This document shows, one piece after another, positions 8,331-16,431 of a stretch of DNA of 64,000 bases. The notes under the pieces were generated by a model. The model was given only the letters and a program-made list of their open reading frames with translations, was not told the origin of the DNA and made no database searches. Numbering within the stretch: position 1 is the first letter of the stretch; every line of letters begins with the position of its first letter. Position numbers and translations under genes: made by a program. Origin of the DNA: Streptomyces paradoxus (GTDB lineage Bacteria > Actinomycetota > Actinomycetes > Streptomycetales > Streptomycetaceae); assembly GCF_014202475.1 (NCBI RefSeq), contig NZ_JACHGV010000017.1:1-64000 (forward strand), in the 5' to 3' direction.

Positions 8331-9548
8331 ATGAGCGGCCCGGGACGCCGTCAGGGCGGGGCCCGCCACGACGCCGTGCAGGCGATCGCGCGCCGGCTCC
8401 TGGAGGAACGTCTCGACGAACTGACCTCTCGTGCTCTCGAACGACTGGAAGCCGAGGAGCCCGCGTACGCGTCGGCGGACTGGGACCCGGTCCAGAAACG
8501 GGAGGGGATGCGACGAACTCTCGAACTCGCCCTGACCCGGCTGGCCGGCGGTCCCGTGCCCCGGGCGGTCTCGCGCGCCACCGAGGACGTGGGACGCGAG
8601 CGAGCGGAGCAGGCGTTTCCCCTGACCGCTCTGATGCACTCCTTCCAGCTGGACCTCAGGACCCTGTGGGAGGCCGTGCTCGCAGAGGGGCGAGCACGTG
8701 GCATCAGCGCCGATCCCGACTTCCTCGACGGGTTGATCCGCGTCTGGGAGGCGACGGACGCCAACAGCGTTGAGGTCGTCGATGCCTACCGCCGCACCGA
8801 GCGCGACCTGGCGAGCCATCGTACGGAGGTGCGCAACCGCGCCTTCACCCGCCTGGTCCTGGAAGGGGAGCAGGATCCCTCCATCGTCGCCGAGGCCTCC
8901 ACGTTGCTGGGCTTCTCCGAGAACGTCGCCCTGACTGTGGTCGTGGTCGAATCCGTTCCTACCGGGGACCCGGCTGTGTCCCAGGTCGACGACGCGCTGC
9001 GTCGGGGCGGCCTGCTGCGTCACTTCGGTTGGATGGGCGACGAGCTCCTCGGCATCATCGGTCACGGACGGCGCGATGAAGAGGCCGTGCTTGCCATGCT
9101 CCGGCCGTTCGCCCCGTGGCGCTGCGGCGTCGCGGAAGTCCCCGGCCTGGCGCTGACGGCGCGGGGCATCCGGTTCGCACGTGCCGCGATCCGCAGCTCC
9201 GCGCAGCCCGGAGTGCGGCACGTGGAGGGCCACTGGATCGGGGCGATCATGTCGGCGCAGGAGGAGCTCACCGGTGCGATGGCCACCGGCGTGCTGCGCC
9301 CACTGCTCGAGCTGCGCGACCGCGACAGCATCGTCGAGACCCTGCGCTGGTACCTCGACCTGGGCTCGGTCGCCGAGGTGGCCGCACGCACCTACCGTCA
9401 CCGGAACACGGTGGGCAATCGCCTGCAGGCTGTGGAAGAGGCGACCGGGCTGAAGCTGTCACGACCGAACGACGCCGCCCGGCTGGTCTTCGCCCTGGCT
9501 TGGCTGGAGACGGACGCGGGCGCCCGCTTCCGGGCGACGATGTCCTGA
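8331..9548 (+). CDS. CdaR/PucR-type transcriptional regulator
   Basis: 405-residue activator-type regulator. The N-terminal half resembles the RsbRD/CdaR sensor-like region common in actinobacteria, and the C-terminal 60 residues are the PucR-type helix-turn-helix with ETLRWYLDLGSVAEVAARTYRHRNTV. PucR-like proteins usually switch on neighbouring catabolic operons in response to a substrate. It sits between inverted copies of a 108-bp element that face the kinase-aminotransferase gene on one side and the HAD-oxidase operon on the other, which makes those two units its likely targets. The ATG at 8331 follows GGAGAGGCGG. Confidence 0.88.
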   Translation: MSGPGRRQGGARHDAVQAIARRLLEERLDELTSRALERLEAEEPAYASADWDPVQKREGMRRTLELALTRLAGGPVPRAVSRATEDVGRERAEQAFPLTALMHSFQLDLRTLWEAVLAEGRARGISADPDFLDGLIRVWEATDANSVEVVDAYRRTERDLASHRTEVRNRAFTRLVLEGEQDPSIVAEASTLLGFSENVALTVVVVESVPTGDPAVSQVDDALRRGGLLRHFGWMGDELLGIIGHGRRDEEAVLAMLRPFAPWRCGVAEVPGLALTARGIRFARAAIRSSAQPGVRHVEGHWIGAIMSAQEELTGAMATGVLRPLLELRDRDSIVETLRWYLDLGSVAEVAARTYRHRNTVGNRLQAVEEATGLKLSRPNDAARLVFALAWLETDAGARFRATMS

Positions 9549-9740
9549 TCCACCGATTGGTGGACGGGGCAAGGCAACCGGCCGGGGCCGCGACCGAGAG
9601 AGCTGGAGCCAAAGCGCGGCGGTCAGAGGCCACATGCCCTTCATGAGAACGGCATCCTTGGCGGCCGACAGGCCGGTCACGCCGCCGGGCAGCAGCGCCA
9701 AGCGGCCGCAGTTCGCGCCGGAGCCGCTCGCGGTGCCTCT

Positions 9741-9848
9741 CAGAAATTGTGCACAGGCACAAAATACGCGGTCGATCTCGCGGCCTCACGTCCCTTGTTG
9801 CCGGATTCTCCACAGTGCTTCACTGACGCATCACCTCGAGCCGGAGAG
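9741..9848 (-). repeat. 108-bp element, right copy (inverted), with TTGTGC palindrome
   Basis: Inverted partner of 8132-8239. It includes TTGTGCACAGGCACAA and the same GAGAATCCGGCAACAAGGGA core on the minus strand. It lies in the 510-bp gap between the regulator and the HAD-oxidase operon; apart from it the gap holds no gene I can support. In this orientation, the side that faces the fusion gene in the left copy here faces the HAD gene. Confidence 0.75.
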
Positions 9849-10058
9849 GCTCATCGCATCGGAGCAGCAATGATGCTGCCGCCGACTACCTGATCAGCAT
9901 TCGCCGTCCCCGGCCTGTCCGGGGGCTCGTCCTCCAGCGGCGGCCCCTCGGGCACCCCTCAGCCCCAAACCCCGATGCGGCCGGCCTGGCCGCACTCGAC
10001 GAGATCGTGACTCCCGGTAAACGGAATGCCCTCTATGCCCGGAAAGAGGTCTAATATC

Positions 10059-10742
10059 ATGCGTCAGATCGTCACCTTCGATGCCTACGGCACCCTGGTC
10101 GACTTCCAGCTCGGCCCCACCACCCTGAAGGTCCTGGCCGACCGGCTGGACCTGGACCGTCTGAACGTCGACGAGTTCCTCGACGACTTCCGCATCATGC
10201 GGTTCCACGCCGTCCTGGAGGCATACCGCCCCTTCCGCGAGCTGCTGCCCTCCAGCCTGGAGATAGCGATGCGTCTGCACGGCCTGGAGTACCGGCAGTC
10301 CGACGGCGAGGCCCTGGTCGCGGCCGTGCCCACCTTCGGCCCCCACCCCGAGGTCCCGGCCGCCCTGCGGGCGCTGAAGTCCCGGTACGAGATCGCCATC
10401 ATCTCCAACACGGACGACGACCTCATCGCCCAGAACCTGGCCAACATGGGCGTCGAGTTCGACCATGTCATCACCGCCCAGCAGGCCAAGGCGTACAAGC
10501 CGTCCCGGCAGACCTTCGAGTACGCCTTCCAGGCCATGGACATCGACCCCGCCCAGGTCATCCACGTCGCCCAGGGCTGGGAGTACGACCTCATCCCCAC
10601 CCGCGACCTCGGCCTCGCTCGCCGCGTGTGGATCAACCGCTACGGCCACAACGGCTCCATCGGCGCCCGCGGCAGCGCCGACTACCAGCCCTTCGACGAG
10701 CTGCCCGACCTGTCCGGCCTGCCGGCCCTGCTCGGCTGCTGA
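10059..10742 (+). CDS. HAD superfamily hydrolase, haloacid dehalogenase type II-like
   Basis: 227-residue HAD-fold hydrolase. The nucleophile Asp is in TFDAYGTLVDF (D8), the second motif is in IISNTDDD, the lysine in AYKPSRQTF, and the acidic loop in AQGWEYDLIPTRDLG. It matches type II haloacid dehalogenases in length and in its DAYGT motif, but many such genes in catabolic operons act on other substrates. ATG 10059 has AAGAGG about 10 bases upstream and was preferred over 10026. It is 57 bp before the FAD oxidase and is co-transcribed with it. A divergent paralogue occurs at 13400-14080, also in an FAD-oxidase operon. Confidence 0.85.
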   Translation: MRQIVTFDAYGTLVDFQLGPTTLKVLADRLDLDRLNVDEFLDDFRIMRFHAVLEAYRPFRELLPSSLEIAMRLHGLEYRQSDGEALVAAVPTFGPHPEVPAALRALKSRYEIAIISNTDDDLIAQNLANMGVEFDHVITAQQAKAYKPSRQTFEYAFQAMDIDPAQVIHVAQGWEYDLIPTRDLGLARRVWINRYGHNGSIGARGSADYQPFDELPDLSGLPALLGC

Positions 10743-10799
10743 AGCCGAGACCCGGACAACACACCCCTGGACTACCAGGAAGACCCGAGGACGTACGTC

Positions 10800-12083
10800 A
10801 TGAAGCAGATCCCCTACTGGCTCGACACAGCTCCTGCCTTCCCCGACCGGACCGGCAAGCCCCTGCCCGAGCAGGCGGACCTGGTGGTCATCGGTGGCGG
10901 CCTCACCGGCCTGTCCACCGCCTACCACGCGGCACGCAAGGGCGCCCACGTCGTCCTCGTGGAGAAGGACAAGGTCGGCTCCGGCGCCTCCGGGCGCAAC
11001 GGCAGCATGTGCACCCAGGGCATCACCATCAGTCCCGACGAGGCGCGCAAGCGCTACGGGCAGCCGCGGGCCCGGGAACTGTACGACGCCTTCCGCGAGG
11101 CGGTGGACCTGGTGGAGGAGCTGACGGTCAAGGAGCAGATCGACTGCGACTTCCACCGCGTAGGGCGTCTGGGCGTCGCGTTCAAGCCGCAGCACTTCGA
11201 GGGCATGCGGGCCAAGCAGCGCGACCTGGCCGACAACTTCGGCCACGACACCACGCTGCTGAGCAAGAGCGATCTACGTGCCGAGCTGGGCTCCGACTAC
11301 TACCACGGAGCCCTGCTCGACCCGCTCAGCGCGCACCTTCACGTCGGCAAATACGTCCATGGCCTGGCCGAGGCCGCCGAACGCGCCGGGGCTCAGATCC
11401 ACGAACGCAACGCCGCCACCGCGCTGCACCGCCTTCCCGAGGGCGGTTTCCTCGTCGAGACCCTGCACGGCACCATCCGCGCCACGCAGGTCATGGCGGC
11501 CACCGACGCCTACACCGACAAGGCCATGCCCTGGTTCCGCAAGCGGCTGATCAACGTCGGCAGCTTCGTCATCGTCACCGAGCCACTGGGCGAGGAGCGG
11601 GCCCGGCAGCTCATCCCCAACAACCGCGTGGTCGTGTCCTCCAAGAACATCGGCCACTACATTCGCATCACCCCGGACAATCGCCTCGCCTTCGGCGGCC
11701 GGGCCCGCTTCGCCCCCTCAGACCCCGCCTCGGACGTCAAGAGCGGTGACGTCCTGAAGCGGGAGATGACCGAGATCTTCCCGCAGATGGCCGGGGTGAA
11801 GATCGACTATGTATGGGGCGGCATGGTCGGCTTCTCCTACGACCGCGTTCCGCACGCGGGCGAGGCCAACGGCCTCTACTACTCCATGGGTTACTGCGGC
11901 CACGGCGTCCAGATGGCCACCTACATGGGCCGCGCCATGGTCGAGGTCATGGACGGCCACCCGGAGGCCAACCCCATGCGCGGCTTCGGCTTCCCCAAGG
12001 TTCCGGTGCCGTTCTACAACGGCACCGCCTGGTTCCTGCCCTTCGCCGGGGCGTACTACAAGGCCAAGGACCGGCTGCTCTGA
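10800..12083 (+). CDS. FAD-dependent amine/amino acid oxidase (DAO family, PuuB-like)
   Basis: 427-residue flavoprotein oxidase of the D-amino acid oxidase superfamily. The dinucleotide-binding motif VVIGGGLTGLSTAYHAARKG begins near residue 29, GSGASGRNGS follows near 60, and the C-terminal FAD contact is YCGHGVQMATYMG. Relatives include gamma-glutamylputrescine oxidase and other secondary-amine oxidases that release an aldehyde and ammonia or amine. It is paired with the HAD gene upstream. Downstream come an IS5-type transposase remnant and the convergent gntR gene, so the operon ends here. Confidence 0.9.
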   Translation: MKQIPYWLDTAPAFPDRTGKPLPEQADLVVIGGGLTGLSTAYHAARKGAHVVLVEKDKVGSGASGRNGSMCTQGITISPDEARKRYGQPRARELYDAFREAVDLVEELTVKEQIDCDFHRVGRLGVAFKPQHFEGMRAKQRDLADNFGHDTTLLSKSDLRAELGSDYYHGALLDPLSAHLHVGKYVHGLAEAAERAGAQIHERNAATALHRLPEGGFLVETLHGTIRATQVMAATDAYTDKAMPWFRKRLINVGSFVIVTEPLGEERARQLIPNNRVVVSSKNIGHYIRITPDNRLAFGGRARFAPSDPASDVKSGDVLKREMTEIFPQMAGVKIDYVWGGMVGFSYDRVPHAGEANGLYYSMGYCGHGVQMATYMGRAMVEVMDGHPEANPMRGFGFPKVPVPFYNGTAWFLPFAGAYYKAKDRLL

Positions 12084-12149
12084 CCCTCTGCAAGAGGCAT
12101 TCGTCAAGTTGCGTTAGACGTCGTTTCCTTGGTGTGCTCGTTGCTTCGC

Positions 12150-12372
12150 GCATGACGGATTGGTCAAGCGGTTGGAGCCGGACGGGTTTGGACTCGAGTC
12201 CAGCGAACGCCTTGGCCGCCGCAGGTGGGTGATCGAGCAGACGATGTCGTGGCTGTCCGGCTACCGCAGACTCACCCACCGCTACGAGCGTAGTTGCCGC
12301 AACTACCTGGCCTTTCTCAGGCTGGCTGCCGGGCTCTGCTGCTACAAGCGCCTCGTCCGCCTCACCAGTTAG
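12150..12372 (+). mobile_element. IS5-type transposase C-terminal remnant
   Basis: The plus-strand frame ending in a TAG at 12370-12372 encodes the C-terminal end of a DDE transposase, with WVIEQTMSWLSGYRRLTHRYE and then CRNYLAFLRLAAGLCCYKRL. The E of the catalytic triad lies in this region (RRWVIEQ). Only about 70 residues remain; no N-terminal part, no terminal inverted repeats and no target duplication could be found. It marks an old insertion between modules A and B. Confidence 0.8.
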
Positions 12373-12455
12373 GACACGGTCTTAGGCAGTAGGGCGCGGG
12401 AGGCCGAAGAGGACCGGGAGATCGGCGATGTCGATGGTCTGCTCGTAGCATGGAC

Positions 12456-13142
12456 TCAGACATGCCGGGACGCGGGCTCCCCCGGATCTCCCGTCTTGGC
12501 CCCCAGCCCCATGGGGAAATGGGCAGCCAGTTCCTGGCGGAACGCGTCGGTGTCGCCTTCCAGGGCAACGGCGGCCAACCGCTCGTGCTCGACGACCAGT
12601 TGCTGCGGGTCGTCGCTGTAGGTGCGGTGGTCGACGCTGAGGTGGAGGCGCAGCTTGGTCTCCCAGCCGTTCCAGAGACTCTGCAGGACGCCGTGCCCCG
12701 AGAGCTCGTAGAAGAGCCGGTGGAAGCGGAGGTGCGCGTCGATGCTGGCCGGGATGTCGTCCTTCTCCATGGCCCGGCGGAGATCCTCGACGGTTTGCAG
12801 CAGCTGGGGCCGCTCAGGACCGCGCAGCGCTTCGGCCGAGAGCTCGGCGGCGTACGGCTCGACGCGCAGCCGGACCGAGTCGATCTCGGCGACCTCCCGA
12901 GCGCTCACCTCCACGACGAACGCCCCACGGTAGGGGATCTTCACGACTAGGCCTTCCTCCTCCAGCTTGGTCAGCGCCTCGCGCAGCGGGGACCGGCTGA
13001 TGCCGAGATCCGCGGCGATGTGCGCCTCGCGCAGCTGGCCACCAGGAGGCACGGTCCCGTCCAGGATGGCGGCACGCAGTGTGCGGTAGACGCCGTCCGG
13101 CGTCGTCATCCGCTGCTCCTGCCACTCGAACTTGTGGTCCAC
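12456..13142 (-). CDS. GntR family transcriptional regulator (FCD domain)
   Basis: 228-residue repressor-type regulator with an N-terminal winged helix (LREAHIAADLGISRSPLREAL) and a C-terminal all-helical FCD ligand-binding domain with the expected His/Asp metal-type residues. FCD GntR proteins usually repress catabolic genes for organic acids or amino acids. The GTG at 13142 was chosen because GGAGGGAGGG lies just upstream; an internal ATG at 13109 would remove 11 residues. A palindrome related to those before the HAD and Rid operons lies about 35 bp upstream, suggesting autoregulation. It is divergent from the HAD-Rid-oxidase operon. Confidence 0.9.
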   Translation of the reverse strand: MDHKFEWQEQRMTTPDGVYRTLRAAILDGTVPPGGQLREAHIAADLGISRSPLREALTKLEEEGLVVKIPYRGAFVVEVSAREVAEIDSVRLRVEPYAAELSAEALRGPERPQLLQTVEDLRRAMEKDDIPASIDAHLRFHRLFYELSGHGVLQSLWNGWETKLRLHLSVDHRTYSDDPQQLVVEHERLAAVALEGDTDAFRQELAAHFPMGLGAKTGDPGEPASRHV

Positions 13143-13176
13143 CCCGTGGCCCTCCCTCCGTGATTGCCGACCACTT

Positions 13177-13191
13177 GGTCGTTTGTCGACT
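13177..13191. promoter_or_regulatory. Candidate GntR operator before gntR
   Basis: GGTCGTTTGTCGACT is a 15-bp site differing at two positions from the unit GGTCGATTGTCGACC before the HAD gene. It is 35 bp upstream of the GTG of the GntR gene, a position suited to autorepression. Confidence 0.6.
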
Positions 13192-13321
13192 ATACCTCCG
13201 CCGCTTGCATCAACGTCATCGAGTGGGCCGCGCCGGTGGATCACCTCATGCGCACAGAGGGGGGTCGGCGCCGTCCTGCCCAAGGCGCTCCTCTGGCGCT
13301 GTTGACAGCTCAGACATGCCC

Positions 13322-13359
13322 GGTCGACAATCGACCAGACGGATGGTCGATTGTCGACC
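13322..13359. promoter_or_regulatory. Double palindromic operator before the HAD-Rid-oxidase operon
   Basis: GGTCGACAATCGACCA and its exact reverse complement are separated by six bases, giving a perfect 16-bp inverted repeat. Each arm is itself a palindrome of the form GGTCGA-3-TCGACC, so the site is two operators in tandem. It lies about 40 bp upstream of the GTG at 13400. The same unit occurs before gntR and before the Rid operon at 2362. Confidence 0.75.
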
Positions 13360-13399
13360 AAAGCTTCAGACTGCTCCACTTAAACACACAGGAGGACCA

Positions 13400-14080
13400 G
13401 TGGCATTCGACATCAAGCCCAAGTTCGCGACGTTCGACATGAACGGAACGCTGATCAAGTTCAGCATCAACGACACGATGCGCGAGATCCTGGGCGACCG
13501 ACTGCCGGCCGGGGTCGCCGATGAGTACCTGCGGATCTGCAAGGCGTACCGGATCGACGAGTGCACGGGCGCGTACCAGCCGTTCCACCAGGTCGTCGCG
13601 CGTTCCATGGAACGCGCCTCGCGCAGGGTCGGTCTGGAGTACTGCGAGGACGAGGCGCGGGCGGTGTACGAGCGCATCCCCACCTGGGGCCCCTACCCCG
13701 GTGTCACCGAGGCGCTGAACCGCCTGGCCGAGGCGGTCCCGCTGGTCATCATCACCAACAGCGACACCGCGCACGCCGTGCGCCTCGCGGAGAACCTCAA
13801 GGCCCCGTTCGAGGTCGTCATCAGCGCCGAGGAGATGGGCGTCTACAAGCCGCGACTCAGCGCGTTCGAGTACATGTTTGACAAGCTCGGCGTGACACCC
13901 GACGAGATCGTCCACGTCTCCGCGAGCCCCATGTATGACCACCGACCCGCGGCCATCATGGGCATCGAGAACAAGGTGTACGTCGACCGCGGCTTCGAGC
14001 ACGACGAGCACTGGCTCGGCTACGAGCGGATCACCGACATCGCCGACCTCCCGGTCCTCTTCGGCCTGCCGCGCCCCTGA
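13400..14080 (+). CDS. HAD superfamily hydrolase, type II-like, second copy
   Basis: 226-residue HAD-fold hydrolase. The first motif reads FATFDMNGTL (D13 as nucleophile), so the usual DAYGT is replaced by DMNGT; motif II is IITNSD, the lysine is in VYKPRLSAF and the acidic loop in ASPMYDHRPA. It is a divergent paralogue of the gene at 10059. The GTG at 13400 has GGAGG at 13391-13395 and follows the double GntR operator. It leads an operon with the Rid gene (75-bp gap) and two FAD oxidases. The substrate is unknown. Confidence 0.86.
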   Translation: MAFDIKPKFATFDMNGTLIKFSINDTMREILGDRLPAGVADEYLRICKAYRIDECTGAYQPFHQVVARSMERASRRVGLEYCEDEARAVYERIPTWGPYPGVTEALNRLAEAVPLVIITNSDTAHAVRLAENLKAPFEVVISAEEMGVYKPRLSAFEYMFDKLGVTPDEIVHVSASPMYDHRPAAIMGIENKVYVDRGFEHDEHWLGYERITDIADLPVLFGLPRP

Positions 14081-14154
14081 CGTCCGAGCGGAGAACTGGA
14101 GAACCCGAGAAACAGGAGAACTGAGGAAATGGTCCACAGCAAGGCGGTGGCGGC

Positions 14155-14640
14155 ATGAGCCTGCCCCTGCCTCAGAGCGTCAAGGGCAACTCGGCTTCGG
14201 AAAGGCTCCAGAACATCGGACTGGAGCTGCCCGACCTCCCCGGCAACGCATACTTCGTGCACCACCGGGCGGTGGACTCCAGCATCCACATCTCCGGCCA
14301 ACTCCCTTACCGGGACGGTGAGTTGCTGGGTCAGGGCGTCGTCGGCCGGGACGTGGAGCTGGAGACCGCGAAGGAGCTCGCGCGCCATGCCGTGCTGAAC
14401 TGCCTCGCCGCCGCCGTGCAGGCGGTGGACGATCTGGACCGGGTCCGGATCGTGCAGATGCTGGTCTTCGTGGCCAGTACGCCGGACTTCGGTGAGCAGT
14501 CGCAGGTCGCCAACGCGGCCAGTGAACTGCTCATCGAGGTACTGGGCGAGAACGGACGGCACGCCCGTACCGCGATCGGTGTCGCCGGGCTGCCGCTCAA
14601 CACCCCGGTCGAGATCCAGATGATCTGCACCGCGGTGTAG
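14155..14640 (+). CDS. Rid (YjgF/YER057c/UK114) family protein, copy 2
   Basis: 161-residue Rid-family protein, paralogous to 1874-2362. Like that copy it has VAGLP where RidA has its catalytic arginine (VARLP), so it may bind rather than hydrolyse imines, or act on another substrate. It begins at the ATG 14155 following GGCGG. It sits between the HAD gene and the FAD oxidases, whose imine products would be natural ligands. DNA from 14387 to 14622 is almost identical to the inverted left copy. Confidence 0.9.
   Translation: MSLPLPQSVKGNSASERLQNIGLELPDLPGNAYFVHHRAVDSSIHISGQLPYRDGELLGQGVVGRDVELETAKELARHAVLNCLAAAVQAVDDLDRVRIVQMLVFVASTPDFGEQSQVANAASELLIEVLGENGRHARTAIGVAGLPLNTPVEIQMICTAV
14387..14622 (+). 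repeat. 236-bp near-identical inverted repeat, right copy
   Basis: Matches 1892-2127 in reverse complement with about three mismatches. The two copies enclose about 12.3 kb of DNA in inverted orientation and could support recombination that flips the whole interval. Confidence 0.85.
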
Positions 14641-14854
14641 CGGCGCGTACCGAAGCGCCGATGGTGCCGGTCGACGTGATGTGGGAACCATCGGCCGTGT
14701 GCAGGACTTCGGCGCCGAGCACAGCCTCGACTCCAGGCCATACGTCACAACGCACATATCAAGGCCTCCCTCCAGCGCAGGTCAGCGGCCCCGGGGCCCC
14801 CATCCGCGGGCGTGGGGGGGCTCGGGGCCGGCGCCGGCACCCGCTCAGGCACCT

Positions 14855-14962
14855 CGCCACTTCCCCGAGGAGATCGCCGCCGCCGTCCTCTTCCTCGCGT
14901 CGTCTGAGTCCTCGTACATCACCGGGGCAACCCGCCCCGTCGACGGCGGCCACACCGCCTTC
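14855..14962 (+). pseudogene. C-terminal fragment of an SDR oxidoreductase
   Basis: The frame reads FPEEIAAAVLFLASSES, then YITGATRPVDGG, the signature end of classical SDR enzymes (ASSESSYITG.. VDGG). Only about 36 residues survive, with no stop of its own, and the frame runs on into the leader of the oxidase at 15008. It is a deletion remnant in the 367-bp gap between the Rid gene and the oxidase; the rest of the gap shows no gene. Confidence 0.75.
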
Positions 14963-15007
14963 CAGCACCGGCCCACACGGTTCCCAGACACAGAAGAAGG
15001 ACACGAC

Positions 15008-16411
15008 ATGAACGCGCTTGCGGCACCACCCCGAAACGGAGAGCTCGGCTTCTGGGTGGCCCAACTGGCCGACACAAAGCCCTCGTTCCCCCACTTCACC
15101 GGCCAGGACTCCGTCGACGTGGCCATTGTCGGCGGCGGCTACACCGGCCTGTGGGCGGCGTACTTCGCCAAGAAGCTCGAACCGTCGCTCTCCGTCGCCG
15201 TCTTCGAGGCCGAGCAGGTGGGCTACGGCGCGTCGGGGCGCAATGGTGGCTGGCTCTCGGCCATGCCGCCGGGAAACCGTGCCACCTTCGCCCGCGCCGG
15301 CGGAGGGCTGGAGGCGAGCCGGGCGCTGCAGCAGGAGTTCGTCGCCGGCGTCGACGCGGTCCTGGACATCCTTGAGGCCGAGGGGATCGATGCCGATCAG
15401 CACAAGGGCGGAGCGCTCGTCGCCGCCCACACGCGGGCGGGGCTGGGCCGCCTTGTCACCAGGCGTGATGCCGAACTGAAGTACGGGCTGACCGACGACG
15501 AAGTCCACCTGCTCGACCGGGACGAGTTCCAGTCCCGGATCAACATCTCCACCGTCCACGGTGGGCTCTTCTACAAGCACTGCGCGCGGATCCACCCCGC
15601 GAAACTCGTCTACGGCCTCGCCGACACCCTGACCTCCATGGGCGTCAGGATCTACGAGAGCAGCCGCGTGGACCGTGTCGAGGGCAAGACCCTCACCCTG
15701 GCCAACGGACGCGTCACCGCGGCGAAGACGTTCATCTGCACCGAAGGCTATTCGGGACAGCTGCTCGGCAGCCGGACCCTGATCCCGGTCAACTCCTCGA
15801 TGATCGTGACCAAGCCCCTCCCGAAGGAGGCATGGCAGCAGATCGGCTGGGACGGGCCCCAGTGCCTCAACGACTCCGCGCACACGTTCATCTACGCCCA
15901 GCGGACGGCGGACGGCCGTATCGCCATGGGGGGCCGTGGTGTCCCCTACCGCTTCGGGTCCGGTACGGGAGGAGCCGGTGCGACCGCCCAGTCCACCATC
16001 GACCTGATCTCGCACAAGCTCGGATCCTTCTTCCCGGGGATCCCCTTCGAGGTGGACCACGCCTGGTCGGGAGTCCTGGGCGTCACGCGTGACTGGAACG
16101 GCGGCGTGCACTGGGACCCGGCATCCGGGATCGGATCGTCCACCGGCTACGCGGGACACGGTGTCACGGCGGCCTATGTCGGCGGCAGGACTCTCGTGGA
16201 GCTCGCCTTCGAGAAGGAAACCGAACGGACCACGCTTCCCTGGGTGGGCTACCGGGCGCCGAAGTGGGAACCGGAGCCCATCCGCTGGCTGGGTGTTCAT
16301 GCCATGTACCGGCTCTTCGGTATCGCCGACCGGTGGGAAGAGCGCAGGGGCTCCAGCAAGACCTCACTCCTGGCCAGATTCGGCAGCCGCCTCGCCGGAC
16401 TTCACGAGTAA
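15008..16411 (+). CDS. FAD-dependent oxidoreductase (DAO family)
   Basis: 467-residue flavoprotein oxidase. The FAD motif VAIVGGGYTGLWAAYFAKKL starts near residue 38, GYGASGRNGGW follows near 73, and the C-terminal FAD contact is GYAGHGVTAAYVGG. It resembles gamma-glutamylputrescine-type oxidases more than glycine oxidases. The ATG at 15008 has GAAGGA at a good distance; the frame extends upstream through an SDR fragment but has no better start. It lies 20 bp before the SolA-like gene, with which it is co-transcribed. The long C-terminus (about 60 residues after the FAD contact) is typical of this branch. Confidence 0.9.
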   Translation: MNALAAPPRNGELGFWVAQLADTKPSFPHFTGQDSVDVAIVGGGYTGLWAAYFAKKLEPSLSVAVFEAEQVGYGASGRNGGWLSAMPPGNRATFARAGGGLEASRALQQEFVAGVDAVLDILEAEGIDADQHKGGALVAAHTRAGLGRLVTRRDAELKYGLTDDEVHLLDRDEFQSRINISTVHGGLFYKHCARIHPAKLVYGLADTLTSMGVRIYESSRVDRVEGKTLTLANGRVTAAKTFICTEGYSGQLLGSRTLIPVNSSMIVTKPLPKEAWQQIGWDGPQCLNDSAHTFIYAQRTADGRIAMGGRGVPYRFGSGTGGAGATAQSTIDLISHKLGSFFPGIPFEVDHAWSGVLGVTRDWNGGVHWDPASGIGSSTGYAGHGVTAAYVGGRTLVELAFEKETERTTLPWVGYRAPKWEPEPIRWLGVHAMYRLFGIADRWEERRGSSKTSLLARFGSRLAGLHE

Positions 16412-16431
16412 ACGAAAAGGGGACTGCTGTC

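Noticed and set aside
8132..9848. A small insertion sequence: 108-bp inverted repeats flanking one gene
   Set aside because: The enclosed gene is a clear PucR-type regulator, no transposase motif is present, the repeats are imperfect and no target duplication was found. A duplicated regulatory element fits better.
9894..11246. Minus-strand ORF of 450 codons
   Set aside because: Antisense to the HAD and FAD-oxidase genes, whose motifs are unambiguous.
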